Assembly (NCBI GenBank): GCA_035771175.1 | Contig: CM069603.1 | Span: forward strand, 25,272,286-25,336,285 | DNA: 64,000 nucleotides | Source of the DNA: Paratinospora sagittata | Taxonomy: Eukaryota > Streptophyta > Magnoliopsida > Ranunculales > Menispermaceae | Direction of reading: 5' to 3' | Part shown: positions 24,918 to 37,700 of the stretch, one piece after another | Numbering within the stretch: position 1 is the first letter of the stretch | Layout of the letters: the number at the start of each line of letters is the position of its first letter | The notes under the pieces: generated by a model | Told to the model about the DNA's origin: nothing | The model's input: only the letters and a program-made list of their open reading frames with translations | Databases searched by the model: none | Position numbers and translations under genes: made by a program

Positions 24918-24952
24918 GACACAAGTACAAAATAAAAAAAAAAAAAAAATTG

Positions 24953-25266
24953 GGGAAGGTAAGGCGTCTTTTCAAAAGACGCCTTCCCTTAAAATAAAAA
25001 AAAAACTTGCAAGGGAAGGCGTCTTTTCAAAAGACGCCTTCCCTTGCACTAAAAAAAAAGTCGAAGGGAAGGCGTCTTTTCAAAAGACGCCTTCCCTTCA
25101 ACGGTAAAAAATTCCAACTCTGCGCCGACGTGGCGCTTGTGTGGACAGCTGACTGTGCGCTGACTGTACAATGAACAGTAAAACAAGGCAAAAGTGACAT
25201 TATTTTGTAGTGGATGACATTTGTGAAATTATTCTTTTTGGGAAGGGTAATCATGTAAAAAACCCC
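24953..25266 (-). repeat. Right inverted terminus of the MULE with three palindromes
   Basis: Palindromes at about 24953-24990, 25009-25048 and 25063-25099 share the core of the left end. Then comes 25100-25266, the inverted copy of 21471-21641. The last base lies 308 bp before the kinesin start codon. Confidence 0.9.
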
Positions 25267-25574
25267 TTAATTGGGAGCAATAAGGGAATAGCCTTAAAAA
25301 AAAAAACACGAGAAAAAAGGAAAGAAAAAGAAACGAAAAGAAAAAGTGATCGTGATAAGGTCGAGGCGTGAAAGAATACCGTGCGCAAAATTTCTGTGAG
25401 CGGAAAAGAGAGAGCGTGTCTCGGTTTAAACGGCAAGAAGTCCGCTTAATGTCCAAACAGAAACAGAGAGAGAGAGTGAGAAGAAGAGAAGGATTCATAT
25501 AGTTTCTCGAGTGTTTTTGGCTCGCTCTCGCTGTTCCATTTCAATAGCTATTCGAGATCTAGGGTTTTGAATCA
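25267..25574 (+). promoter_or_regulatory. Residual proximal promoter and 5' UTR of the KAC kinesin gene
   Basis: Only 308 bp lie between the MULE and the start codon. No clear TATA box is seen. A purine-rich leader includes a (GA)n run at about 25463-25478 and 'gagaagaagagaagg' at 25480-25494, features common in plant 5' UTRs and GAGA-type promoters. ATCAATGGCG gives a good plant start context. The transcription start cannot be placed from sequence, and the core promoter could reach into the MULE. Confidence 0.5.
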
Positions 25575-25790
25575 ATGGCGGAGCAGCAGAAGAACACCAA
25601 CAGATGGAACTGGGAGGTTTCTGGATTCGAACCAAGGAAATCAATTGAGCAGGAGGATCATCACAACAACAAACCTGCTCCTCCTTTGCTTCGGAGATAC
25701 TCCATTTCAGCGTCTTCGGTTCTACCACGCTCTGAACTGTCACAGCAAGCATTTGCTTTGAAAGTTCAGAATTTGAAAGATAAAGTTAAG
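25575..25790 (+). CDS. KAC: KAC exon 1 (coding part)
   Basis: 216 nt, residues 1-72, ending LKDKVK at a phase-0 donor (AAG/GTATTG). It includes the conserved [13 protein letters not shown] block and the LLRRYSIS segment. Intron 1 is 7,420 bp. Confidence 0.95.
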
Positions 25791-28700
25791 GTATTGACAT
25801 TGATTGATGCCTTCTTTATGATGCCACTAGTTTTAACACCGATTACTCTGAATTCTTTGTCTTTCGTTGTTAATTTTGAGAATCAATCTTACTATCTATG
25901 ATATTTGATGTTGGGATTAGTTATTGGAGATAACTATTTCATTTTTGCAGCTTCGAATGCATTTTTCCTAATGATAAATGAGGACTGACTTCTGCGAATG
26001 AGAACTTTTTTTTTTTTTTAAGTTCTATAGGTGATAATATATTCAAATGAAAGCGCCTCTCTTTCCTTCTCTAGATAAATGGGTTGTACCATCAAACAAG
26101 AACAAGTACAGGGAATGTAGATGAAAAGACCTATGAGATAGGTTTGACTAACTAAGATTTGGATTAAAATGTTAGTAAAGAAAGAAATGCTAAATTGTGT
26201 TATTATTTAAAGAAGTTCTACCTAAAATCGTAGCAGGAACTTGAAGAAGATATTTGATGGTTTTCTCTTTATATAATGGATGCCAAATGCTTACCGATCT
26301 AAAATTGACACCGAGAGCTAAAACAGGGGGTCATTAGATGCAAAGTAACACATTAGTAATGCCAAATGCAATTTGATTTAAACAGTGCAATAAGGTGCAT
26401 TGCTAGCTATGACACCACTACTTGGGGGATGTTAATTGGCAAGTTTCCTACTAATGTAGAGTTCACAATTCAGTTGTTCTTTCAATGTTGTGTTTCTAGA
26501 GCACAACTACGGCAGGCACTCATTGATGTACAAATGCTGTCTTGGAAAAAGAAAGATTAGGAGCCCTTGTTTGGGTTACTGAGCATTTTATGATAAAATG
26601 TTATGTGGACTGTTGTAAACATCAGTAGAAGCTATTTAACATATCTGGAAGGAAAGAAATGTAAGGTCTGATAAATGAAGGGAACTTCACTTATGGAATT
26701 GGCTATTAATTTGTTCAATTGTCTTAGCTATGATTAAGGGTCGCTCTCCCATCCCAGCTCAAATAGACCATTCTCATGTATTTGCTGATCAGTGTGTTAT
26801 CTTGGTTATTCTTTTCCTTCTCACTTCCAAGTGCATGTGGCCTAGCCCAACCTAAAAGTAGCTTTAGGGGTGGACATAGGCATCCTTGGAGTTCTCAAGC
26901 ATTTCGTGAATGCTTTTAATCATCTTTAGGCCATAATGACTCCCTTTCATTAGTAAAACACCATAACCATTTACATGCCAAAAATTTGTTTTTGGTCATA
27001 ATGTTCCCGATAGCTAGGCCTTTGTTATCAAGATTCCTTTGCACCAACTCCCAACGGACTAGATGCGACCCTTTTGTTTTGTTTTGTCGTCATATGCTCA
27101 ATTATAATGGCTGCCTTCTTAGGGATTCAGAACACTGACAAGAAGTATGTTGGGATAGCTTCGAGTATTGACTTTAGAAGTGTTACTCTACCACCCTTAG
27201 ATAAGAATCCCCTTTTCCAGTCTTCAATTCTTTTGGATACCGTGTGAATAATTGGCTCCCAAATACTTTAATGGCCATGGGACGAAAGAGCACCCATGCT
27301 GACTAGCCATTAGATTCATGGCCTCATCATCAATGTTGACACCAACCATTTGGCTTTTAGATAAGTTGATGTTGTGTTAATCTTATAGACAACACTTTGG
27401 TGATAATTTTTGTATAAACTAGTGGCCAAGCTAATTGATCTACAATCCTTTATCCTCCCTAAGCTATTGCCTTTGGGGATAAAGCAAATGAAAGTTTCAT
27501 TAATGTTGGCATTAATCACCACATTTCTATAGAACTCATGGAACACCTTCAAAGGATCCCCTTTTAACACCTCCCAAAACCTATGGAAAATGGCCATGGT
27601 AAAGCCATTAGGACTAGGAGGTTTAGAACCTTTTCAATCAAACACAATCCTCTTAATCTCCTCTTCTTGAAATGGTCTCTCAAGCCACTCCTTATTTTCT
27701 CCTAGAGGACTCCAATCCACCCCTTCAATACCGAAGTTTGTCCTTTAGAAGAGAAAAGCTTTGTAAAGAAGCCTACTAGATCATTTGTAATTCTTTCCAC
27801 ACTGTCAATTACCTCTTCGTCTTCCTTCACAATCCTTATGACTGTATTCTTGCACCTTTTGAACTCAACAAGTTATGGAAAAATTTACCGTAAGGAATCT
27901 TCTTTTAACAACTTATATTTTGCATTTTTGTTTGGTGATTCGTTCCTCTTGATGAAGAATCGCATCCAACTCTCTACGAGCATCCCTTTGAGCTAATATA
28001 TCTTTCGACCTCCATCTACGAAACACTTCAGCAAGATCCAATCTTGTCCATAAGACTCCTCTTTGTTTTAGTTAGATAACTAAAAATAGCTTTGTTCTAT
28101 GCCTTTAGTTGCCCCTTGACATTTTTCAATTTACTCATGGATTTTATAACCATCCCCTCCGATATCAATCTCATCTGGATTATTTCACCACTACCTAACT
28201 TCTTGCATGAAATAAGGGTGTTGCATCCAAACATTCTCAAATTTGAAGGGGGTAGGGCCCCAATTAATCAAAGTTGAAACAAGAATTAACGGCCAATGAT
28301 CTTAAGTTGTTTGTAGTTTTTCCTCTGTTTAACGTCATGGAAGAGGACCATCCAATCCGTTGTGAACAAGAATTTGTCCAACGTGCGGCAAATTGGGTTC
28401 TCCCTCATATGAAACTAGGTAGAATCAACGGTTACAAGGCCTACATCCTTTAGCCCCATTTCTTTGATTAACATATCAAAGTCTTGTTTGCTGCGGGTGG
28501 ATTGACGACCATTAGACTTTTCCTTGGCATATCAAACCTCATTGAAGTCTCCTCCCACACACCACTTGGGACCATAATCCATATAAAGAGCTCAAGTTGG
28601 CTAGCTCGTCCCAAAACTCAACTCTCCCTTCTACCCTACATGGGCCATGTATACTAGAAAACCACCAGCACTCCCCATCTGTCCTCTCAACTTGCACCGA

Positions 28701-31700
28701 AAGTGAAAAGATGCCCACCAGAATATTAATTACCTTGACCCTCCGAGTAGCCCATAAGACAACACTGCCTTCGAACCTTTCCCAAGTAGGAAGAACCCAC
28801 CACTCCTTAAATTTAGAAGACCAAATGCTCAAAACAATAGCTTTGGAAACCACATTCTGCTTCATTTCTTGCTACACCACCAAGTTCGAGTCCTCCCTAA
28901 TGAGAACTTCTCTAATGGGCCTCATTTTTTCTTAAGAACCATAGCCAAGCACATCTCATGATAATAGCTTCATTTTGATTCCTTCAGAGCCCTTCTACTC
29001 GAAATACTGTCATATTAATGCCACATTCTAGGTTGTGCAGTTCTCTTTCCATTCCTCTTCTAAGAGCCTTTGCTACAATCATGGTTTTAAAAGGCGTTTG
29101 AGGCGTAAGCCTCGAGGCTTAAGCCTCACAATATGAGGCACATTCAAATGAAATTTGTATTTTTACTACATTTCACATTCATGTCATTTACATTATATAT
29201 ACATTTACATTTGATTTGAATAAACCCTAAGAGACTTAAAAAAGAATGGATTGAAAGAAGAGATTGTTGGTGGGAAAGAACATTTCTCTTCTTCTTCTTC
29301 TTTAGCTCCTCCAACCCTCAGTTGTTGCTTCTTCATCTTCTCTTTTTTTTTTTTTGGAGAGGGGTGGGGGGGGGGGGGTGCGTGCAACAGCTCCTCCCCC
29401 TGGTGTAACAGAGGGTGCTGGAGCAACACCCTCCTGTTGTAGAAACTACAACAGGGTGCTTTCCCAGCATCCTCTGTTGTTGTTTCTGCAGCAGGAGGGT
29501 GCTCTCCAACACCCTTTGTTGTTGTTTTTGCAGCAGGAAGAGGGTGCTATTGCAACACCCTCCTGCTCCTACTGTTGCAACAACAAGAAGAGGATACTCT
29601 TTTTTGTCTTAGGATTCCATGTTCCTATTGTGATCAATGAAGTTTATGTTTTCTTAGTATTTGTTTTAGTAATGTCCATGACTCAATCAATTAAGGATAT
29701 TTGAGTTTCCATGCATACAAGGACATATTGGCATAGGATAAAGCATGCTCAAAGCTCAAAATATACTTAGTTTTTATGTTATTTTATTTAACAATGAATT
29801 AATGATATCCATAATCATTTGCAATTGTTTTTTACATTTTTTCTAATTTTTTTTTGAAACAAAGATTGAGGCTTACGCCTCGCCTCACTCGAGCAAAACG
29901 CCCCATTTACGCCTCACGCTTTTTTAAACTTCGGCTACACTCATTTTTCTTGCCCAAGTGAAAAAGAGGCATTTTGAAGACTTTCCAGAACCCCGACATT
30001 TCCTTCCAATTTTCACCATCCAAGGTCCTTACCACTCGATTGAAATCCTTTGTTTGTTGAAGCTTCCCCGTACTCCTTTGAATTTGGCCCTAGGAGCCCC
30101 TCCGTACTCTCATCCATTTTTTTGTTTCCATCACCACTATTTGCCTCTGACTTACGAGTCCATCTGCACTTTGACAGAGGCTACAACTCATGATTGCAAG
30201 GTCCAGACACTTGATCTGATTCGTCATTTGACTGAGTTTGTTGCTGAGAATATTTTTGGGAAAACATAGCTAGGAATGAGGGCATGACTGTAGAAGAAGG
30301 TAAACAAGAAGATCGAGGTGAATCTCCACAATAAAATTAGGGTTCTGGGAACTTACCTAGCTTTGATGACTTGGGCCACTCTGATAATCCAATGATTTTG
30401 TTTAAGGCATCTCCCATTCACGAACCCTCTTCTTCATCTAAAATGCCCTTCTTGTTAGTAGAAAATAGTGTTCCAACACCCTCTATGTAAGGAATGTTGG
30501 GGCTTTCATATTCCGTCGCACTCGACTTGTCATCCTGCACCTCATCGTCTCCTGAAGTCTAATGTAGTGTGAACATCATCGTTGTGGAAGCACCTTAACT
30601 GTATAGACGACCTTCTCTCCCAACTCGCCTTGTGTGTTCTATCTCGTTGCAGTTGAGATTCTTGAGAATATAACCCTTAGGAAGTCTTTATTAGTCTTGG
30701 GGTTCAGTCTCTGCCATCGATTCATTAAGGGGTTTGTGGCAGAATGGGCTCTCAACATTTTGCTCTTTCAATCATGCAATTCGTTAGAATCTTTACAATT
30801 ATCACTATAATACTGAGGCCCATAGTTTTTCGCCAAACTCGATTTTTAGCCCACGTCTTCTTTGAATTCCTCATAGCCCATTACACCATCCTCATTGTCT
30901 TGGAGAGCAAGGTATCAATTATTTTCTGACAGATGTCCACCTTCTGAAAACCCAACTACCTTTGTTTCAATCGCCCTTGCTTGCATCCCATGCCTCAATG
31001 TGTCTCTTCCCCATGGTATCGTACCTTAGCCATCTCTGATTTTCATCATGATAAGGTAGTGAAGACAGTGCCCCACTTTTGGCTGTTGAGAGGTACAATG
31101 ACCTCCCTCTCGACATGCAACCTGCCACATCATCATCTTCTATGGCTATCCCATTCATGGGGTAGTGTTTTCGGTCTTTGTCCACCCACCCTTCTTGGAA
31201 AACCAAAGCGGTTAATTGCAAGGATCGCTTTCTCCCCAAACATTAAATTACTATCTCTGTAGGGAGAAATCCACTTGGGAAATCGGCAACTTTCAACACC
31301 ACAGTGTTAAGTTTCTCCATAGAAAATGTTTGTGGATCAACTTGTAGCGAACCTCTAACTCTCGCATCAATTACTTTGAAAACATGGATATTCCGCATGT
31401 TCAGACCGAAACCTTCTATCTTCACCCATCCACTAATGTCTATAATTTGAGTTGATACTAATGGATCTCTTCTTGCCAAACTTGTATGTGGCTCACTCTA
31501 TTACCATTGAGACGTATTCCTTCCAACAACATTCTATCTCTCTCCATTTCATTGCAACACCACATTAACGCACAATTTTGCGTGGATTTCCGATAGGGAT
31601 ACCTCGTGTTGAAGGGACTTTGATAATGCCACTTCAATCTCTTTCAAATAGAACATCGTCGAAGATTAAAAAATGATAATTGTGAGAAACCAATGGCTTT

Positions 31701-34700
31701 CATTTGATATTAGATTCCGTGTCTCCAAGTTTCGGTCATTCGAGCCCCTCAACTTTGTGACCATAATGTTTGAACTTGACTCCTTCCCCCCATGAGAACC
31801 TTCGTTGCGTATAAAATCTCCCAACATACTATGCAAGCACACTTTGAAGTTGATCCAGCCAGTGTAACTTCGATCTTTCGGGACAAAAATCATCCACCAC
31901 TTACCATGCTCCAATCTTTAAAATTTTTGAGAAAGGGACCACGACTTTTATGTTGCTGTTCCACTATTAACATTGCATTTCTTCCTCTGTAATAGTTCGA
32001 AATGCTCCTTTCTTTCTTGTCTCCTTTTTCGTTTCCTACATTTTGGGTAGCCAACTTGTAACTCTTAGATTGATATCCAGGATAAACTATGATTGTTGAG
32101 TGGATTCTCGAATGCGTATATAAGAACCCTTCGTCAATGTAGTTCAGAGATAAAGCTTTGTACTTTGTTTGAAAAACTTTGAAGTAATCGATGCTTTCAC
32201 TTTGTCCCTTGTGATGCTTTCACTTTGTCCCTTGTCCTATTGATATGCTATTCCCTTCCTTCAGCAAAGTTCCTCCAACGATTCGTCATTTGTAAGTATT
32301 GGAATTTTATTGTGATTCACTCATTATATTCAATTTGTTTGTTGAGTGCCCTTCTGAATTTTCATTCACGTTGGTTTGAGGATCGAAATTCTCATTTAAT
32401 CTAGTCTTGTTTGTTCATTACCTCCATTGAAAATTATAAGTTAAATACAGTTTTTGAACATGTAGTGGAGAATCTAGCAATCACTTTCTTCCTTACTCCT
32501 AATCCTTTGTAGCACGTGGACTTGTTTTTCTCTTCTTTTTCTTTGGTTTCTTTTTTTTTCTTTTTAAAATTTTTTTATTTAAATATTTTGGGATTGAATT
32601 TTATGCAAGGGATGGATTCATAAATGCTCACTAGTTAAGCATGACAATGTCTTTTACTAAGGATAACAAGTTCAAACGACTTTAACTTTAGTAGTTAGTT
32701 TTGGGATTTTCAGAGAAAATTAATAGGTGGATCTTCAACCGTAAAAACCTTTGACGAGGTTAATTAGACAACTAAGTTTGTTTGTTCCTTGATTTGGGGG
32801 TGTTGAGATTGTTCTGCAAATTTCTTAGGGGTGGATCCATGTGTTTTTAGTAGTTATCTGCTACCTTTGGTTTGCTTCTTACCCTTCTATTTTCATTGCC
32901 ATTTAATAAATTTCGCTTGTTTTGTTTAGGAGTCAACGCTTCTATGACACTAATTGTTATTGAGTTCCCCAATATTATATTCTTAATGTCTTAATAATCA
33001 GGTAGGTCTTAGGAGAAGTGATTGCATGTGTAATCTTAGGAATCTCTCATAAGAAGTTTATAGAAGTGGGGTAAATGCTTTCATCTATGATATACGTCCA
33101 TAAGTGGATGAGAGATAAACTTTTCCTACAATATTTAGTTTTCTGTATTTCATGAATTCATTACAGAACTTTGCCATCTTCTTAAACAGTGTGTCTACAT
33201 TTATTTGTAGCATGCAAAAGAAGATTACTTGGAGTTGAGACAAGAAGCTAGTGATATGCAAGAATATTCTAAAGCAAAACTAGATCGAGTTACACGCTAT
33301 CTGGGTGTTCTTGCAGATAGGGCTCGAAAGCTTGGTAAGTGATTGAATTTTCTGAGCTGTAGTGCTCATCAAGGACTTGGAAAGTGACCTATTTTACTCT
33401 ATGGACTATTTAAGCAAGTTGATGATATAGCTCCTCGTTGCATTCTTGTTTTTCTTATGCTCCAACTATATGAAGAATGATAGTTTTTCTTAGCCATAAA
33501 TAATGATGATTGAGACATTTTGTGCATAGCCATAAATTGATTCATTTGCCACACCTCTGCATTCGTGTATCCTGATGCAGAGGGACAATTGTTCTTTCTC
33601 TTTCTGAGGTAATGTAGTATTAAATTATAAACGATGGTTAAAAAAATTTCCCGAAATTTGGTGAACGAAAATGAATTATTTTCCTTTTTTTACCACCGAA
33701 GTGCGAAGTGGATGTAAAATAAAAAAATGCAAAAATTCGCCGAAATAATTCGAGAAATTCGATAAACTTCAATAAAATGTATATTTTTCAATTAAAAAAA
33801 TACAAAAATTCGACAAAAAATTTGATAAAATTTTACAAAATTCTATAAAATTCAACAAAATTCGATAGAGAAGTAAAAAAAAAACGTTATATCATCAATG
33901 GAAAACAAAAAAATACCAATAATTATGTATTATTTTCAACTTCATCAACCAACATAACAATATAAATTTTAAAAAATAATTTAACAAGCTAACAAATTAT
34001 GTAGTTTATGAGATATGCTTTACCAAAAAGAGAAGAAAAGAAACAATTAAACAAATAAATAAAGTTGAAATAAGAAAAAAAACTTAAAAATAAATTAGAA
34101 GAGTTCCCAAAGCCATCTTCTTTTAGTTAAGTCTTATAAAACAAGATTAAAAAATAATACATTTAAATAATAAACTAATAAATTAAGCATAGTGGAATTC
34201 AAATTAGCAAAGTTTATGGTCGAGAAGCAAGCCCCTACAAAATTAAATATCAAAATAAAGAAAAGGAATTAAGACCAAAAGCTACCATTTCAAATTCATC
34301 AACCCACTGAACAAGATTGATTTTGTTAGGTCACTTATTGATATTTTTATGTATTAAAAGTGTCTATTTATATTATTTTTTAGCTTATATTGCAATAAAT
34401 CTCGATATTTGATCATATGTGCAAAAATTCTCTAAACTTCTCTAATTTAGTGAGTTTTTACAAAAATTCTTCATGTCGAATTAAACTTCTCCGAATTAAT
34501 TCCAATTTTCAAGTGACCAAAGTCAAATCGAAATCGAATTTTTGATCCTTGTTATCAACTTGTAATTTGTCACTCACACATAGGTGTTATCATCCTTCAT
34601 AATGAAAGAGCAAACATAGTATTGTTATCATGCTCTACAATATCGAATTATTACAAGTCACATTGAGTTGAACTTCACTGAATTAATACTGCGTTTTGAG

Positions 34701-37700
34701 TGATTGAATTTTAGGGTGTTGTCTATTTTTTGACCCTCTTTCATGCATTGTGAAAATGAAATTTTAAAAATGTAAACTACGGTTTATCTTTTTTAAAAGA
34801 GGAATATTGTGGAATGTGTATTTAATAACATAAACAAGATTTGTGTAAAGTTTAAGTAATTAATTACTTAGGAGACATGAATAAACATTGTCAATGCTTA
34901 AGCTCTGGCTCGACTGTCACTTAAATGAGGCTAATCGCCTAGGCTTTGCCTTGATTCCCTGACAACACTAAGTTGAAGTTCGAGAAGAGCATTGGACTAG
35001 AACAACGACTAGGGATTGATCTCACTATCCATAGGTTTAGTTAGAAGTAACTTGATAGTTTTGCCATTATGCTTAAATACCTAGGTCTTTCTCTACTGTA
35101 GTAGATAAAGTTGAGTTCATAAAGCCAATGTCATCCTATCAATCATGCATAACATCCATTGGTAGAATGTCACGCCAAATATTATTCTTATGGCCACACA
35201 TAGTGATCAGGATAAAACACCATTACGACATTGGATGTGAAATCTTAGGCAGCGTTTGATATAGGATTTACATTGCGTTTTCTGTTTTTAAAAACAAAAA
35301 GTACAAAACATAAGAGGATAAGTGTTTGGTTGGACAAAATCTTGAAGTGGTTTCTTTGATAAAATTTTAAAAGTAGCCCATTTTCAGGAAACGATTAAAA
35401 GTTGTTTTCTAAAAGCTATTTCTGGATCTTCAACCAAATGCAACCTTATCTATCCCTACAACCCTCAACTCTATATGGTTATCAGTGGGTTCAAGTTTAA
35501 GGTTCATTCTAGGCATATTAGATGGTAGACATGATATCCATGGAACTCCCATCGTCAATAAATTTTTTGCACACTTTGTCCCCACACTTCACCTTTATGG
35601 ATAACTAGTTATAGCATCGTGCTTCGCACAAAGTGAATAGGTAATATAATGTTTTAGTAGTGTTGTAATACAAAATTGAACAATATATTTAAAATATAAA
35701 AATAAATTTTGAATGATAAGATGGATAAATTGATAGTTAATTTCATGAGCGGGACTAAATATATCTTAAAAGCTACCGTAGTCATGTGATATAGTAGTGA
35801 TAAATAATGGTAATGCAAAGTCCCTAAAATTATTCTATGTACAACTTTGTTATCTAACACAATTGTTGTAATTAGTAATTAATTTCAAAATAACTAATTA
35901 AAATGAGAAGAAAAAATTATATTAGGACTTTCTTAGAAATGATAGACAACAATATTATTATTATCACAATTAGTAATTAAAATGTAAGGCATATAATATA
36001 ATGATGCATTGTAAAATATTAAGAATATAGTGTAGATATTGTAGTGTCTGTAATGAATGAAAAAAAAAACATTGTTTTTAATATAAATTTTAACTATTTA
36101 TTAAATTTAAAAATAAATTTTGAATATAAGATGGATAAATTGCTACCATGGTAGTCAAAATCGTGAATCAGAAGTCAATCGTTTTGAGGCTTGATGAATC
36201 GAATTGGGATTTGGATCGATTCACGACACATATATGAATCGTATATTTGTATATATTAAGTATATATAGGGTTATAAAAACATTGGTTTTTTTTAGCAAA
36301 TTCACGATTCAAATCAATTCACCACGATTCAACTAGTGATTCGTAAATTCACTTACGATTCGAATCGATTCACTTACGATTCGAATCGATTCACATGTAT
36401 AGCAATTCATGAATTTGATTCGAATCGTGTTGGGGCAAATCGAATCGTGAATCGTACGATTCAACGATTCGAATCGCAATTCTGACTACTATGATTACTT
36501 CCATCTTAGTTTTAATCAAAATTTATTAGAAAGAACATACACATGCACACACATACATATAAATAAAATAAAATAAAATTAGACACACAAAAACAAAAGA
36601 ACAAAGCATAAATTATAGGAGCTCAAATTTATTTTATAAATTACTTAACTGAAAAAGGTCGTTTTCACGTCTTGAAATAAAAAAAACACTCAAATGTTTA
36701 AATCAATCTAAAACACACGGTATAAAATAACAAAATTAACAATAGATTAAAAATAAAAATTAACAATAAATTAAAGATAATTTTAGAAGAATAGCAAAAG
36801 TGGTTTTACCTTGAGTTTTTTGCTTTTTTTTTCTTAAACTTTTAGCAATATTATAATATTGTATAGATATGAGGAAGACATATTTCAAATTTTTTTACTA
36901 AGGCTATTATCATTTCAACCATAAGTATATACAAATATGCCGAATTGAGTTTTAACTGTTTGATGAGATGCTCAACTTGAAATATTTTTAAAGCTTTTGG
37001 AGTGCTACACTAATAAAAAAATAGATATAATTAAGAAAAATAAAAGTTGAATTCAAACTATTCAAAAATCTAAAAGAAACAATTACTAAATTATGATTCA
37101 ACAATTAAACAATTGTTAAACAAAGAAAGTAGACATGGGGTACTGCCAAAAATTTTAAATAAAAGAGTAAAAATTCAAAATGAGAGAAGTTATTTGGACA
37201 CACACAATAATAAATAAATGCATCTGTAAAACTGCTTAATTACAAAATCCTTTACATATTTATCTAGATGCAGCTTGCTTACAAAAGGTTATGTTGTTAA
37301 ACACAAATAAGAAATTAAATAATTCAAAAAAGAAGGCTGATTGCCAAAACTGAAGTAAAATAAATTCAATTTAGACAGTTTGTCTTTTGCCTGCCTTGTC
37401 TTCTTCATCTTGCACAAATTGTTTCTACTACCAATGGTCTCAAGCAAAAAGAAGTAAATGAAGAGAGTCAAATAGTAACAAAGGCAAGTTCTTTAGTGAA
37501 TAACACATATACTAGCATGGTATATATCTTTCGTTCTTTTATGAACGTGCATACATATTCATGTTATACATACATAGATCACGCTAATCCCATAAACTAT
37601 GTACATGCAATAGACAAAATCATCATTTTAATCATGACTGGAAACCAACCATATATGCTAACATGCTTTCAACTTATAAAAACATCATGGTCAAAAGTTC

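Larger units (their letters stand above)
21471..25266 (+). mobile_element. Non-autonomous Mutator-like element (MULE) with long hairpin-bearing inverted ends
   Basis: The ends are inverted copies of each other over about 165 bp of unique sequence plus arrays of palindromes; by eye about four substitutions and one terminal indel separate them, so the copy looks young. The flanks read CTAATTGGG (21464-21472) and TTAATTGGG (25267-25275), an 8-of-9 match of the length expected for MULE insertion; the exact boundary is ambiguous within a G run. Inside are a promoter-like leader, a leader intron, a MuDR-type N-terminal fragment and four 179-bp repeats. There is no catalytic domain, so it could move only with a transposase supplied in trans. 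Confidence 0.8.

Noticed and set aside
24185..24919. Series of 63-residue plus-strand frames as repeated small genes
   Set aside because: The 179-bp tandem unit forces the same frame at each copy. The period is not a multiple of three and the frames start within unit junctions.
26366..26780. Plus-strand LINE end near a WKERN-like motif
   Set aside because: Only a few residues match, with stops around them and no poly(A) or duplication.
35602..35640. Short relative of the 'cacgtgcgtttcacgtg' repeat
   Set aside because: Only about 35 bp resemble its start (agcatcgtgcttcgcac). Too short to annotate.
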